Assembly (NCBI GenBank): GCA_900540705.1
Contig: UQGR01000026.1
Span: forward strand, 1-28,683
DNA: 28,683 nt
Direction of reading: 5' to 3'
Source: an uncultured Mollicutes bacterium
GTDB taxonomy: Bacteria; Bacillota_I; Bacilli_A; Acholeplasmatales; Anaeroplasmataceae
Both the position numbers and the translations under genes were made by a program. Below the pieces are notes generated by a model, which was not told where the DNA came from, made no database searches, and saw only the letters and a list, made by a program, of their open reading frames with translations. Shown piece by piece: positions 6,322-14,967 of the stretch; positions within the stretch are counted from its first letter, which is position 1, and each line of letters starts with the position of its first letter.

Positions 6322-7584
6322 ATGAAGAAAAAATTATTTGCCCTAGGATCAGCAGCTGTTCTTGCTTTAGGACTAGCTAGCTGTGGAGGAAATGAAGTAG
6401 ACAATGTAATTCGCTTAGAATATTCAGGTACTGCTTCAAACAAAGAATTTAACATGGGTCTTTTTGAAGACTTCAAGGCTGCAAGAAAGGCAGCAGGCGA
6501 TACTAAGGAGTATGAAATCACTTATGTAGAGCATGGTCCTGATAAGGTAGATTCAGAGGTTCAGGACTGGATTGTTGGACCAGATGTTTATGAATTTGCA
6601 TCTGATAAGATTACAGGATTATTCCAAAAGAGTGCATTGGGCCGTGTTAGTGGTCAAAATGCTACATTCATTGAAGAGAACAATAGTGAATTAGGCTGTC
6701 AGTTAGCTACCTTCAATGGAGAATATTATGCATATCCATATACTGGAGATAATACTTACTATCTTCAATATGATAAATCTATCTTTACAGAAGAAGATGT
6801 AAAATCTATGGAAAAGATTCTAGAAGTAGCTGCAAAGGCTGGTAAGAAGGTTGGCTATAACCTACAAGAGGCTTTCTGGGGTGCTGGTGCTTTATTTACC
6901 TTTGGTGCTGACTATCAAATGACATTTGATGAGGATGGTTCTGTTCAGAAGGTTGAAGCAGACTTCAATACAGATAAGGGCTTAAAGGCTGCAAAGGCTA
7001 TTTTAAATATCATTAACTATGAGTATGATCTTGGGGATGGTACTACCTTCAAGCCATGGCAGAATGCAATGGAGGCTCCAACTCCTACAAATGGTTTAGC
7101 TGCATGTATCGCAGGTACTTGGGATATTTCTGCTTATAAGAAGGCTTTAGGTGCTAACTATGCATGTGCTCCAATGCCAACTATTACTATCGATGGTGAT
7201 ACACAGCATTTAGGTGCATTCTTAGGTGGTAAGCTACTTGGTGTTAACCCTCAAAGAGCACAAGGGAATGCTGAAAGATTAGCTGCTGCTCATCAATTGG
7301 CTTTATTCTTATCTAATAAGGAATGTCAGTTAAAGAGATTCCAAGATCAGGGTGTTGCTCCATGTAATAAGGAAGCTGCTGCAAATCCAGATGTATTAGC
7401 TAGTGAAAATGTTAAGGTATTAGTTGAACAAGCTAAGTTTGCACATGCTCAGACTGCTGTTCCTGGTAACTTCTGGACTGCTCCAAACACTTTAATTAGT
7501 GGTATGGTTGATGGTACAAATACAATGGACAACTTACAGGCAGCCATTGATACATTAAACGAAAGTATTAAAGCAAGTAAGTAA
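6322..7584 (+). CDS. malE: Maltose/maltodextrin ABC transporter substrate-binding lipoprotein
   Basis: This 420-residue lipoprotein should capture maltodextrins at the cell surface and pass them to MalF-MalG. The signal peptide MKKKLFALGSAAVLALGLASC has its lipobox (LASC) with lipidated Cys21, followed by GG. The rest has the composition and length of family 1 solute-binding proteins, with aromatic residues in segments such as YPYTGDNTYYLQYDKS and AGTWDISAYKK that suit sugar stacking. A TTG at 6280 opens a longer frame, but the ATG at 6322 is preceded by TTTAGGAGGAAG and begins the signal peptide. It heads the transport operon. A terminator-like hairpin directly after it probably keeps its level above that of the membrane subunits. 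The ligand is inferred from context. Confidence 0.92.
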   Translation: MKKKLFALGSAAVLALGLASCGGNEVDNVIRLEYSGTASNKEFNMGLFEDFKAARKAAGDTKEYEITYVEHGPDKVDSEVQDWIVGPDVYEFASDKITGLFQKSALGRVSGQNATFIEENNSELGCQLATFNGEYYAYPYTGDNTYYLQYDKSIFTEEDVKSMEKILEVAAKAGKKVGYNLQEAFWGAGALFTFGADYQMTFDEDGSVQKVEADFNTDKGLKAAKAILNIINYEYDLGDGTTFKPWQNAMEAPTPTNGLAACIAGTWDISAYKKALGANYACAPMPTITIDGDTQHLGAFLGGKLLGVNPQRAQGNAERLAAAHQLALFLSNKECQLKRFQDQGVAPCNKEAAANPDVLASENVKVLVEQAKFAHAQTAVPGNFWTAPNTLISGMVDGTNTMDNLQAAIDTLNESIKASK

Positions 7585-7605
7585 GAGTCAAGCATTTTAA
7601 AAATT

Positions 7606-7648
7606 GGTACAGGCCACTTTTATAAGGGTGGTCTGTACTCTACTTTTT
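7606..7648 (+). terminator. Attenuating terminator between malE and malF
   Basis: GTACAGGCCAC (7607-7617) pairs with GTGGTCTGTAC (7628-7638), 11 pairs with one G-T wobble, around a 10-base loop. T5 follows at 7644-7648. Since malF begins only 18 bases later without a visible promoter, partial termination fits: it would give more binding protein than permease. Confidence 0.75.
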
Positions 7649-7665
7649 AATGAAGGGGTGGTTAT

Positions 7666-9207
7666 ATGACAACGATTGAGTATCTTGCACTTCCCACTTA
7701 TAAGAGATTTCTTTATAAACTTTTAGCTTTTTTTGAAGCGATTCCTAAAGTGATTTGGCGTTTTTTATCCGTAACGGTTGTTCGCTTTTTTGCCAAGATA
7801 GGAAAAGGTATTGCCAATTATTTTATCAATACCTATGAAATTTTTATAAGTGGAGACTGGAAGACGAAGCTTTCTTATTTCGTTATGGGATTTGGACATA
7901 TCTCGCGAAAATCCTATATCAAGGGCTTCATGTATTTGTTATATGAAATCATCTTTATCTTCTTTATGGTCTCAATAGGTGTACCAGCTATGATGCGTAT
8001 AGGAACCTTTGGTTATGTTGCCCAAACGACCTATATTCATCCTACGTATGCCATTGAGGTTTCAGAATTTAAGGATGATAGTTTATTAATTCTATTAAAT
8101 TTCGTTATTGCTTTAATTTTTATTGCCGTATTAATTTTCTTATGGTCTATTCAGATAAGAGAAAATAGAGAATTAGAAAATCTAGGTAAAATAGGAAAAA
8201 GAGTAGGAGATAGGGAAACCGTCAATAGTTTGGTTGGAAAAAATTTCCACAAGGTTTTACTTGCCTTTCCAACCTTTGGTGTAATCATGTTTACCATCAT
8301 TCCATTGATTTTAATGATCATTGTTGGATTTACCAATTATTCTTCAACCTATCAAAACCCAAAAGAGCTGTTTGACTGGGTTGGAATGTATAATTTCCAA
8401 AAGCTATTTGGTTTAACTGGATCTAATGGATATCAGTTTGCAGCTGTATTTGGTCAAATTCTATTATGGACTCTAATTTGGGCAATATTTGCTACATTCA
8501 CGAACTATTTCCTAGGAATGATTGTGGCGATGCTAATCAACAAAAAAGGAATTAAATTTAAGAAATTATGGAGAACCGTTTTAATTACGACAATTGCTGT
8601 TCCTCAGTTTATTTCCCTATTATTCCTTTCTAAGTTCCTAAATACTGATTTAGGTGCAATGAATGTTATTCTTAAGAACCTAGGCTTGATTAGTGAGAAT
8701 ATCAAGTTCTTCGAGGATGGTATGATTGCGAAGGTTACCATCATTGTTGTAAATATGTGGATTGGTATTCCATATACCATGCTGATGTGTTCTGGTATTT
8801 TGATGAACATTCCTCAGGATTTATATGAATCTGCAAAGATTGATGGTGCGAGTCCTGTGAAGATGTATATGAAGATTACCTTACCTTATATGCTGTTTGT
8901 TACAGGTCCTTATCTAATTTCTAACTTTGTTGGTAATATCAATAACTTTAACGTAATCTTCCTATTGTCTGGTGGTAATCCGACATTTACCAATGTAGGT
9001 GGTGCTCCACTGGCTGTAGATGTATATGGCGCAGGACAAACCGACTTGCTGATTACTTGGTTATATAAGATTGCCATGACCCAGGTATCTAAGGACTATG
9101 GTGTTGCCTCAGTAATCGGAATTATCGTGTTTATTGTCGTCGCATCTATTTCTATGATTTTCTATAACAGAACGAATGCTGTAAAGAATGAAGGTGATTT
9201 CCAATGA
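7666..9207 (+). CDS. malF: Maltodextrin ABC transporter permease, MalF type
   Basis: This 513-residue inner-membrane subunit forms the translocation channel with MalG. The first 75 residues or so are amphipathic and basic. Hydrophobic segments follow near residues 87-110, 140-163 and 203-226, and then in the core permease domain. The EAA loop that docks on the ATPase is visible as DLYESAKIDGASPVKMYMKI (about residues 384-403). It is longer than many Gram-positive MalF proteins (about 430), because of the N-terminal part and an extra membrane region, resembling the long proteobacterial form in size. AAGGGGTGG precedes the ATG. Its TGA stop overlaps the malG ATG by four bases, implying translational coupling. 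Confidence 0.94.
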   Translation: MTTIEYLALPTYKRFLYKLLAFFEAIPKVIWRFLSVTVVRFFAKIGKGIANYFINTYEIFISGDWKTKLSYFVMGFGHISRKSYIKGFMYLLYEIIFIFFMVSIGVPAMMRIGTFGYVAQTTYIHPTYAIEVSEFKDDSLLILLNFVIALIFIAVLIFLWSIQIRENRELENLGKIGKRVGDRETVNSLVGKNFHKVLLAFPTFGVIMFTIIPLILMIIVGFTNYSSTYQNPKELFDWVGMYNFQKLFGLTGSNGYQFAAVFGQILLWTLIWAIFATFTNYFLGMIVAMLINKKGIKFKKLWRTVLITTIAVPQFISLLFLSKFLNTDLGAMNVILKNLGLISENIKFFEDGMIAKVTIIVVNMWIGIPYTMLMCSGILMNIPQDLYESAKIDGASPVKMYMKITLPYMLFVTGPYLISNFVGNINNFNVIFLLSGGNPTFTNVGGAPLAVDVYGAGQTDLLITWLYKIAMTQVSKDYGVASVIGIIVFIVVASISMIFYNRTNAVKNEGDFQ

Positions 9208-10103
9208 TAGAAGCAGATAAAAAATTTAGTGTTTTTTCAAGTTCAAAAATGTCTGGTGGTAAAAAAGCCAGAGAGAATGTGAGTAAGATTGTCATCTATA
9301 TCATTTTAGGAGTCATTTCTGTAATTTGGATTTTACCGTTCTTATATCTAGTTATTCAGTCCTTTGCTGTTAAATATGAGGCAAATCTTTTGATACCTCA
9401 GCAGTGGACATTCAACAATTATATCACCTTGGTAACGGATCCTGTTTATCCATTCTGGAGATGGTATATCAATACATTAGTTATCGCTCTTATCGTTTCT
9501 GTATTGAATACAGTCTTAACGCTTGTGAGTGCCTATGCATTCTCAAGGCTACGCTTTAAGACGAGAAAGGGCTATATGAAGCTGATTTTGGTCATCGGTA
9601 TGTTTCCAGGCTTCCTAGGAATGATTGTTACCTATTATATGCTGAAGCAGATTGGACTTGCTAATGGTATGCCAGGATTATTTGGATTAGTATTAGTTTA
9701 TATTTCTGGCTGTGTTATGAATTACTATGTAGCGAAGGGATTTTTCGATACAATTTCTAAATCCTTAGATGAGGCTGCTATGATTGATGGTGCCAATAAG
9801 AATACAATTTTCTGGAAGGTTATTATGCCTTTATCCAAGCCAATTGTAGTTTATACCATCCTATTAGCATTCACTGCACCTTGGGGCGATTATATGCTTG
9901 CAAGTGTAATGGCAGGAGGTCATACCGAGCTATACAACGTGGCAGTAGGCTTACAGCAGATGCTAGCCAAGGAGGCTGGAACCCAATATTTCCCAGTTTT
10001 CTGTGCTGCAGGTGTTGTTGTATCTATACCAATTATGATTTTATTCTTCCTTTTACAAGGCTACTATGTTGAGGGAGTAACTGGAGGAGCAGTAAAAGGA
10101 TAG
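9204..10103 (+). CDS. malG: Maltodextrin ABC transporter permease, MalG type
   Basis: This 299-residue integral membrane protein is the second permease subunit. It has a short cytoplasmic N-terminus, a first membrane helix at about residues 29-52 (IVIYIILGVISVIWILPFLY), and the binding-protein-dependent permease core. The ATPase-coupling EAA loop is SLDEAAMIDGANKNTIFWKV (about residues 188-207). The length is normal for MalG. The start codon shares ATGA with the malF stop. The amylase gene starts one base after the malG stop, so export, hydrolysis and uptake are linked in one transcript. Confidence 0.95.
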   Translation: MIEADKKFSVFSSSKMSGGKKARENVSKIVIYIILGVISVIWILPFLYLVIQSFAVKYEANLLIPQQWTFNNYITLVTDPVYPFWRWYINTLVIALIVSVLNTVLTLVSAYAFSRLRFKTRKGYMKLILVIGMFPGFLGMIVTYYMLKQIGLANGMPGLFGLVLVYISGCVMNYYVAKGFFDTISKSLDEAAMIDGANKNTIFWKVIMPLSKPIVVYTILLAFTAPWGDYMLASVMAGGHTELYNVAVGLQQMLAKEAGTQYFPVFCAAGVVVSIPIMILFFLLQGYYVEGVTGGAVKG

Positions 10104-10104
10104 T

Positions 10105-11730
10105 ATGAAAAATATAAAAAGAGTTTTATTGATTGTTATTTTAGCTATGTTAGGTTTATGCTTTGGTTGCTCTGAGGCTAAGGGGCCTTATGGTAAATAC
10201 ATTGAAGAGGATTTAGAAACAACGAATATTATTGAAGATAATTATCGAAATTATTATGAGATTTTTGTTAGATCCTTTTATGATTCTGACGGAGATGGAG
10301 TTGGCGATTTAAAGGGTGTCATTGAAAAGCTAGATTATATTCAGGATTTAGGCTTCAATGGAATCTGGCTAATGCCAATTCACAAATCTGCTTCCTATCA
10401 TAAATATGATGTGGATGATTATTATTCTGTGGATAGTAAATATGGAACCATGGAGGATTTAGAAGCATTAGTAGCAGAATGTCATAAAAGAGATATCAAG
10501 TTAATTTTAGATTTGGTTATCAATCACTCTAGTAGTGCGAATGCCTGGTTTACGAAGGCCAAGAAGGCACATGAAAAATGGTTGGCAAAGGAAACCTTGA
10601 CAGAAGAGGAAGAAAAGTTTAAGGATTTCTATGTCTTCTATGATGATAAGAATGCGATTCCAGCAACAAAGAAGGCTTATCAGGTTGGAAAGAAGGGCTA
10701 TTATTATGAGGCGAATTTCTCCTCTAATATGCCAGAATTCAATTGTGATAGTCCTGCAGTTCGAGAAGAATTCCAAAAGATAATGAAGTTCTGGTTAGAT
10801 AAGGGTGTAGATGGTTTTCGTTTAGACGCAGTAAAATACTACTATTATGAAAGCCATACTAAGAGTATCGCTTTATTATCCGAAATCAACAAATGGGCAA
10901 AGGCAATCAATCCAAATGCTTATATTGTTGGTGAATGCTGGGACCCTGTAACCATCATTGAACAGTACTATGGTAGTGGCTGTGATTCCTTCTTTAATTT
11001 TTCATTGAGTGTAAGTGATCCATCTAGTCCGCTAGTCAATTCCTTAAATCTTGAGGGGAAAATGCTAAACAAGTACTATGATGGTCTATTAGCTAATATT
11101 TCTATGGCAAAGGATGGAATTCCTGCACCATTTCTAAACAATCATGATACACCTCGCTTTACCTCTACCGCAACGGCAAGTATCAACAAGGTTAAATTTC
11201 AATATGCTTTGCTTTCCATGATGAATGGTTCAACCTTTACCTATTATGGGGATGAGGTTGGAATGGTAGGTTCTAATGCTGGAACCTCTCCTGACCAAAA
11301 TGTCCGTATTCCTATGCAATGGGGAGATGGCTTTGGAGATTGTGACCCTCTTTCTGGGGCAACAGAAGCAAGCTATCCATATGGAACAGTCAAGGCACAG
11401 ATGAAGGATGAACACTCTTTATATAATTTTTATAAGAAATGTCTTTTATTGAGAAATCAAAATCCGGAAATTGCTAGAGGCGCTGTTTCTTTAGTAGAGA
11501 TGGATCGTGAGGATCAGAAATTATTGTTTATTGAAAAGGAATATCAGGGCAGTAAAATTGGAATTATATTTAATTTTGCGCCTTACGATAATCTGAAAGT
11601 AGACTATCAGTCCAAGGGCTTTACCAAGGTTGTAGGTCAATTGGTTACCGATAGTAAGGATAAATATATTGGATTGCAGGATGATGGAAGTATCCTGTTA
11701 CCGCCATATAGTATTGCAATTGTTAAGTAA
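10105..11730 (+). CDS. Surface-anchored GH13 alpha-amylase (lipoprotein)
   Basis: This 541-residue GH13 glycosidase is expected to cut alpha-1,4 bonds in starch or maltodextrin outside the membrane. The signal peptide ends at Cys22; the box CFGC is a looser lipobox than that of its neighbours. The four GH13 regions are clear: I, DLVINH (Asp136, His141); II, GFRLDAVK with nucleophile Asp241; III, GECW with acid/base Glu277; IV, NNHDT with Asp348. The N-terminal YEIFVRSFYDSDGDGVGDL and MPEFNCDSPAV (fifth region) resemble the oligo-1,6-glucosidase/neopullulanase-like branch, so substrates from starch to short oligosaccharides are possible. There is no separate starch-binding module. It lies between malG and the ATPase gene with almost no spacing. 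Confidence 0.93.
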   Translation: MKNIKRVLLIVILAMLGLCFGCSEAKGPYGKYIEEDLETTNIIEDNYRNYYEIFVRSFYDSDGDGVGDLKGVIEKLDYIQDLGFNGIWLMPIHKSASYHKYDVDDYYSVDSKYGTMEDLEALVAECHKRDIKLILDLVINHSSSANAWFTKAKKAHEKWLAKETLTEEEEKFKDFYVFYDDKNAIPATKKAYQVGKKGYYYEANFSSNMPEFNCDSPAVREEFQKIMKFWLDKGVDGFRLDAVKYYYYESHTKSIALLSEINKWAKAINPNAYIVGECWDPVTIIEQYYGSGCDSFFNFSLSVSDPSSPLVNSLNLEGKMLNKYYDGLLANISMAKDGIPAPFLNNHDTPRFTSTATASINKVKFQYALLSMMNGSTFTYYGDEVGMVGSNAGTSPDQNVRIPMQWGDGFGDCDPLSGATEASYPYGTVKAQMKDEHSLYNFYKKCLLLRNQNPEIARGAVSLVEMDREDQKLLFIEKEYQGSKIGIIFNFAPYDNLKVDYQSKGFTKVVGQLVTDSKDKYIGLQDDGSILLPPYSIAIVK

Positions 11731-11744
11731 AGGAGAATGAATTT

Positions 11745-14291
11745 ATGGCTGGTTTAAGATTAGAGCATATTTATAAGGTTTACCCAAATGGCACTAAGGC
11801 AGTTTCAGACTTTACAATGGATATTCAGGACCAAGAGTTCATTGTATTCGTTGGACCTTCAGGCTGTGGTAAATCAACAACTTTAAGAATGATTGCTGGA
11901 TTAGAAGATATCAGTGCTGGTGAGCTATACATTGGCGACAGAATTGTGAATGATGTAGAACCTAAGGATAGAGATATTGCGATGGTTTTCCAAAACTATG
12001 CACTATATCCTCATATGACAGTATATGAAAATATGGCATTTGGATTAAAGCTTAGACATGTTCCAAATGCGGAAATACATGAAAAGGTATTATGGGCAGC
12101 CCAGGTATTGGATTTGACAGAATACCTAGATAGAAAGCCAAAGGCTATGTCTGGTGGACAAAGACAGAGAGTAGCCCTAGGTAGAGCTATTTTAAGAAAT
12201 CCAAAGGTAATGCTTCTAGATGAACCATTATCCAATTTGGATGCGAAGCTACGTGCTCAGATGCGTAGTGAGATTGCTAAGCTACACGATCAATTGAAGA
12301 CAACCTTTATCTATGTTACTCATGATCAGGTAGAAGCAATGACTCTTGGTACAAGAGTAGTAGTTATGCGCTTAGGTAGAATCATGCAGATTGATACACC
12401 TAAGAATTTATATGATTATCCAAGTAACCTGTTTGTTGCAGGTTTTATTGGAACTCCACAAATGAATTTCTTCCATGCCACCTTAGAAAGACGCAAGGAT
12501 ATGATTCATGTAGACTTTAAGTGGAGTGAGGATAGCTTAGATATTCCTCAAGCCCTATTAGCTAAGGTTAAGCCTCAGTATTTTGATGGTAAAACAGAAG
12601 TGATTGTCGGCTTAAGATGTGAGCATCTATCCTTAGAACCAGAAGTAGTTTCCAAATCTAAATATCTCATAGATGTTCGTGTTTCTCACTTTGAAGAATT
12701 AGGAAATGAAACCTTGATTTATGGAGATATCAATGAGCAGGGAGATGGCTTTACAGAGTCTTCTACTAGAGTTATCATCAAGGGAACCTCAAATTATGGA
12801 TTGACTAAGGGCCAGGTTGTGAAGGCAGCTGTCGATGTTACGAAGCTTCATATGTTTGATCAATTGACTGAGAACACCATCAATCCTCGTGTTCCAAAGG
12901 ACAATTTAGTTTCTGCAACGGTAAAGGGTAGCTCCCTAAGCCTTGGCAAGCTAACCTTTGCGATTCCACCAGCTGTTTCCTTAGAGAGTGGCAGCTATGA
13001 TGTATTTATTCCTGCTTCTGCTATAAGCCTCAGCAAGAATGAGGAAAATGCAGTGGAGGTTGCAACCTTTGAATCTATAGAGGGAACCAATGTAGTAGGC
13101 TTGGCATTAGAAAATCAGCTTTTATTTACAACAGTAGCTAATGAAGTTTCTGTAAAGGATAAATTTTCTTTAGATTTAGATTTTACACAGCTAGAATTCT
13201 TAAGAGATGGAGAGGTTGTATGTAAGGCGATTTCTGAATTTGATGCCATCAATGGAATATTCCTTAACCATGATACTGCAAAAAGCTTTGTTGGAGATAA
13301 GTACGAGGAGGTTGTTAAACAGCGGTTAGATGCTGTTGACCAAAAGTTCTTACCACGGCTTGAAACTTTAACGACAAAATATAATGCAGATTGTGCTGAG
13401 GCTTCCAAGGTAGACTCTCATGCCGTAGTAGAGAAGAATGCTAAGGAGTTAGCTGATAGAAAAGAATTGTTAAATTCCTCTATCGCTAAGCTGAAGGAAG
13501 AATTGGCTCGGAATACAAACAAATTGAAACAGGAGCATAACCAAAGAAATGAGGAAATTGTTGCTAGAGTAAATCAAACCTATGCTAAGATTAGAGAAGA
13601 TGAGCTTACAGCCTTTGAAACCTTTAAGGCCATGAATAAGGATAAGGATGCTTATCGTAAGAGAGCTCAGGAGATTCGTGAATTCAAAGCGAATTTTGGT
13701 CTAGAGAAGAAGAATGAATTAGAAAAGCAGATTAATCTTGAGGCAATCCGCTATGAAAGTGATTTGAATGCGTTAAAGGGCACCTATAAGCGTACTGTGG
13801 AAGGCTTAAAGAAGGATTATCAGGACTTTGTTGCTGCATGTAATGTAGAGGCCTATCCTTTAAAGGCTTTAGCTAAAGAATATAAGAAGGCTAATACAGA
13901 ATGTAAGAAGCAGTATCAGCTAGAGAAGAATTTAGCATCTATCATTTTCTTCTTTAAGACGAATAACCTTCTTACTCTTTGTACAGATGAAATCTCAAAT
14001 AAGATGGTTCAAAGCTTAGGTGTTAAGGTATTTACTAAGCAATATCTAATCGAGATTCCTCATGATGCTTATCAGGAGACCTCAGAAGAGGGTCTAGAGT
14101 TAAATGTTCTTGAGCTTTTAGATTATGGAAAACGGAAATTCTTCCATTGTCAATTAGAGGATGGTACGGGTACGAAGGACATCTATATGGAAACAGAAAA
14201 GACAGCAGTAGATGCTTCTAAGATTAAGGTGACCTTCGACGTTAGAAAAATTCATATTACTGAAAAGTCTATGGAAATTAAGATTTACTAA
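11745..14291 (+). CDS. MalK/MsmX/UgpC-type ABC ATPase with a long coiled-coil C-terminal extension
   Basis: This cytoplasmic ATPase should power MalEFG. The nucleotide-binding domain is intact: Walker A GPSGCGKST (37-45), signature MSGGQ (135-139), Walker B VMLLDEP (155-161, Glu160), and the H-loop His193 in YVTHDQ. A normal OB/TOBE regulatory domain follows to about residue 372. The family usually ends there (about 365-380 residues); this protein has 848. Residues 385-485 look like another OB-type module (FAIPPA, YDVFIPASAISLS), residues about 515-730 are charged helices rich in Lys/Glu typical of a coiled coil, and residues about 758-848 look again like a TOBE strand set (YLIEIPHDAYQ, FDVRKIHITEKS). 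The reading frame is uninterrupted and uses ordinary codons, so this is not an assembly fusion. AAGGAGAA precedes the start. The extension may dock other ATPases, the permease or the following lipoproteins' machinery; that is speculation. Confidence 0.92.
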   Translation: MAGLRLEHIYKVYPNGTKAVSDFTMDIQDQEFIVFVGPSGCGKSTTLRMIAGLEDISAGELYIGDRIVNDVEPKDRDIAMVFQNYALYPHMTVYENMAFGLKLRHVPNAEIHEKVLWAAQVLDLTEYLDRKPKAMSGGQRQRVALGRAILRNPKVMLLDEPLSNLDAKLRAQMRSEIAKLHDQLKTTFIYVTHDQVEAMTLGTRVVVMRLGRIMQIDTPKNLYDYPSNLFVAGFIGTPQMNFFHATLERRKDMIHVDFKWSEDSLDIPQALLAKVKPQYFDGKTEVIVGLRCEHLSLEPEVVSKSKYLIDVRVSHFEELGNETLIYGDINEQGDGFTESSTRVIIKGTSNYGLTKGQVVKAAVDVTKLHMFDQLTENTINPRVPKDNLVSATVKGSSLSLGKLTFAIPPAVSLESGSYDVFIPASAISLSKNEENAVEVATFESIEGTNVVGLALENQLLFTTVANEVSVKDKFSLDLDFTQLEFLRDGEVVCKAISEFDAINGIFLNHDTAKSFVGDKYEEVVKQRLDAVDQKFLPRLETLTTKYNADCAEASKVDSHAVVEKNAKELADRKELLNSSIAKLKEELARNTNKLKQEHNQRNEEIVARVNQTYAKIREDELTAFETFKAMNKDKDAYRKRAQEIREFKANFGLEKKNELEKQINLEAIRYESDLNALKGTYKRTVEGLKKDYQDFVAACNVEAYPLKALAKEYKKANTECKKQYQLEKNLASIIFFFKTNNLLTLCTDEISNKMVQSLGVKVFTKQYLIEIPHDAYQETSEEGLELNVLELLDYGKRKFFHCQLEDGTGTKDIYMETEKTAVDASKIKVTFDVRKIHITEKSMEIKIY

Positions 14292-14319
14292 TTTACCAAT
14301 GCGGAAAAGGAGGTAAAGT

Positions 14320-14967
14320 ATGCAACGTAAATTTACTTATGCACTGCTTATAATTGTTGCTTTTCTTACGGTAGTATTAGCTGGCTGTAGTGACCAAAAA
14401 GCCCCTATGGAAGGGTATATCAACGATGAGGAACTAGCTAGTATCATCGATAGTATTGATGAATCCTTTACACCTGTAAAGTATGCGTATGAAGGAAATT
14501 TAAACTATTTTGATTTTGCTGATGAAATTGTTCCAAGAAGTGTTAGTAAGAGAAATGTTGAATTTCAGGATTCTAAGGAAACCTATAGTGATAGATGCTC
14601 CTCTTACTATTTGAGATTACCTCTTCACATTACTAAGGCAAACTGGGTTTCTACAGAAGTAAACTCATCCAATCTATCTATTTCAACTAGATATCAATTA
14701 GAGTCAAAAATCTATAGACCAGCAGGCTTGGATAGTATTTATTACTATAAAAGAGATGGGGGCGGGTTCTATTTAAGAGCCTTTGGAGTCAACAAGGCCT
14801 TAATTATTAAACGTCCTAGCGATATTACCTGTCGTGGAAAATGGAATATTGAAATAGAATATGATGAGCGTGGCTTTTTAGTAAAAGAAAAGTTTTCAAC
14901 AATTAATAGCAGCGAGAATAACAAGAGCGAATGCTGTTATGGTGAGGCAACCTACACCTATGCGTAA
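14320..14967 (+). CDS. Lipoprotein of unknown function in the maltodextrin operon
   Basis: I do not recognise this 215-residue protein. The signal peptide ends in VLAGC with lipidated Cys23, so it is membrane-anchored outside. The mature part is mostly predicted beta with many Tyr, Ser and Asn residues, and has Cys residues near its end (SECCYGEATYTY). AAAAGGAGG precedes the ATG. It starts 28 bases after the ATPase gene and overlaps the next lipoprotein gene. The last 35 residues resemble those of that neighbour in pattern (D-x-x-G-h-h, Ser-rich, then alternating strand), and both have an acidic helix after the signal, so they may be old paralogues. A carbohydrate-related surface role is inferred from position only. 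Confidence 0.8.
   Translation: MQRKFTYALLIIVAFLTVVLAGCSDQKAPMEGYINDEELASIIDSIDESFTPVKYAYEGNLNYFDFADEIVPRSVSKRNVEFQDSKETYSDRCSSYYLRLPLHITKANWVSTEVNSSNLSISTRYQLESKIYRPAGLDSIYYYKRDGGGFYLRAFGVNKALIIKRPSDITCRGKWNIEIEYDERGFLVKEKFSTINSSENNKSECCYGEATYTYA

Noticed and set aside
11745..14291. Fusion of two adjacent genes or an assembly error as the cause of the long ATPase
   Set aside because: The frame is continuous, no internal ribosome binding site with a domain-start Met was seen near codon 380, and the extra part is similar in style to the OB domain and not a separate known protein.
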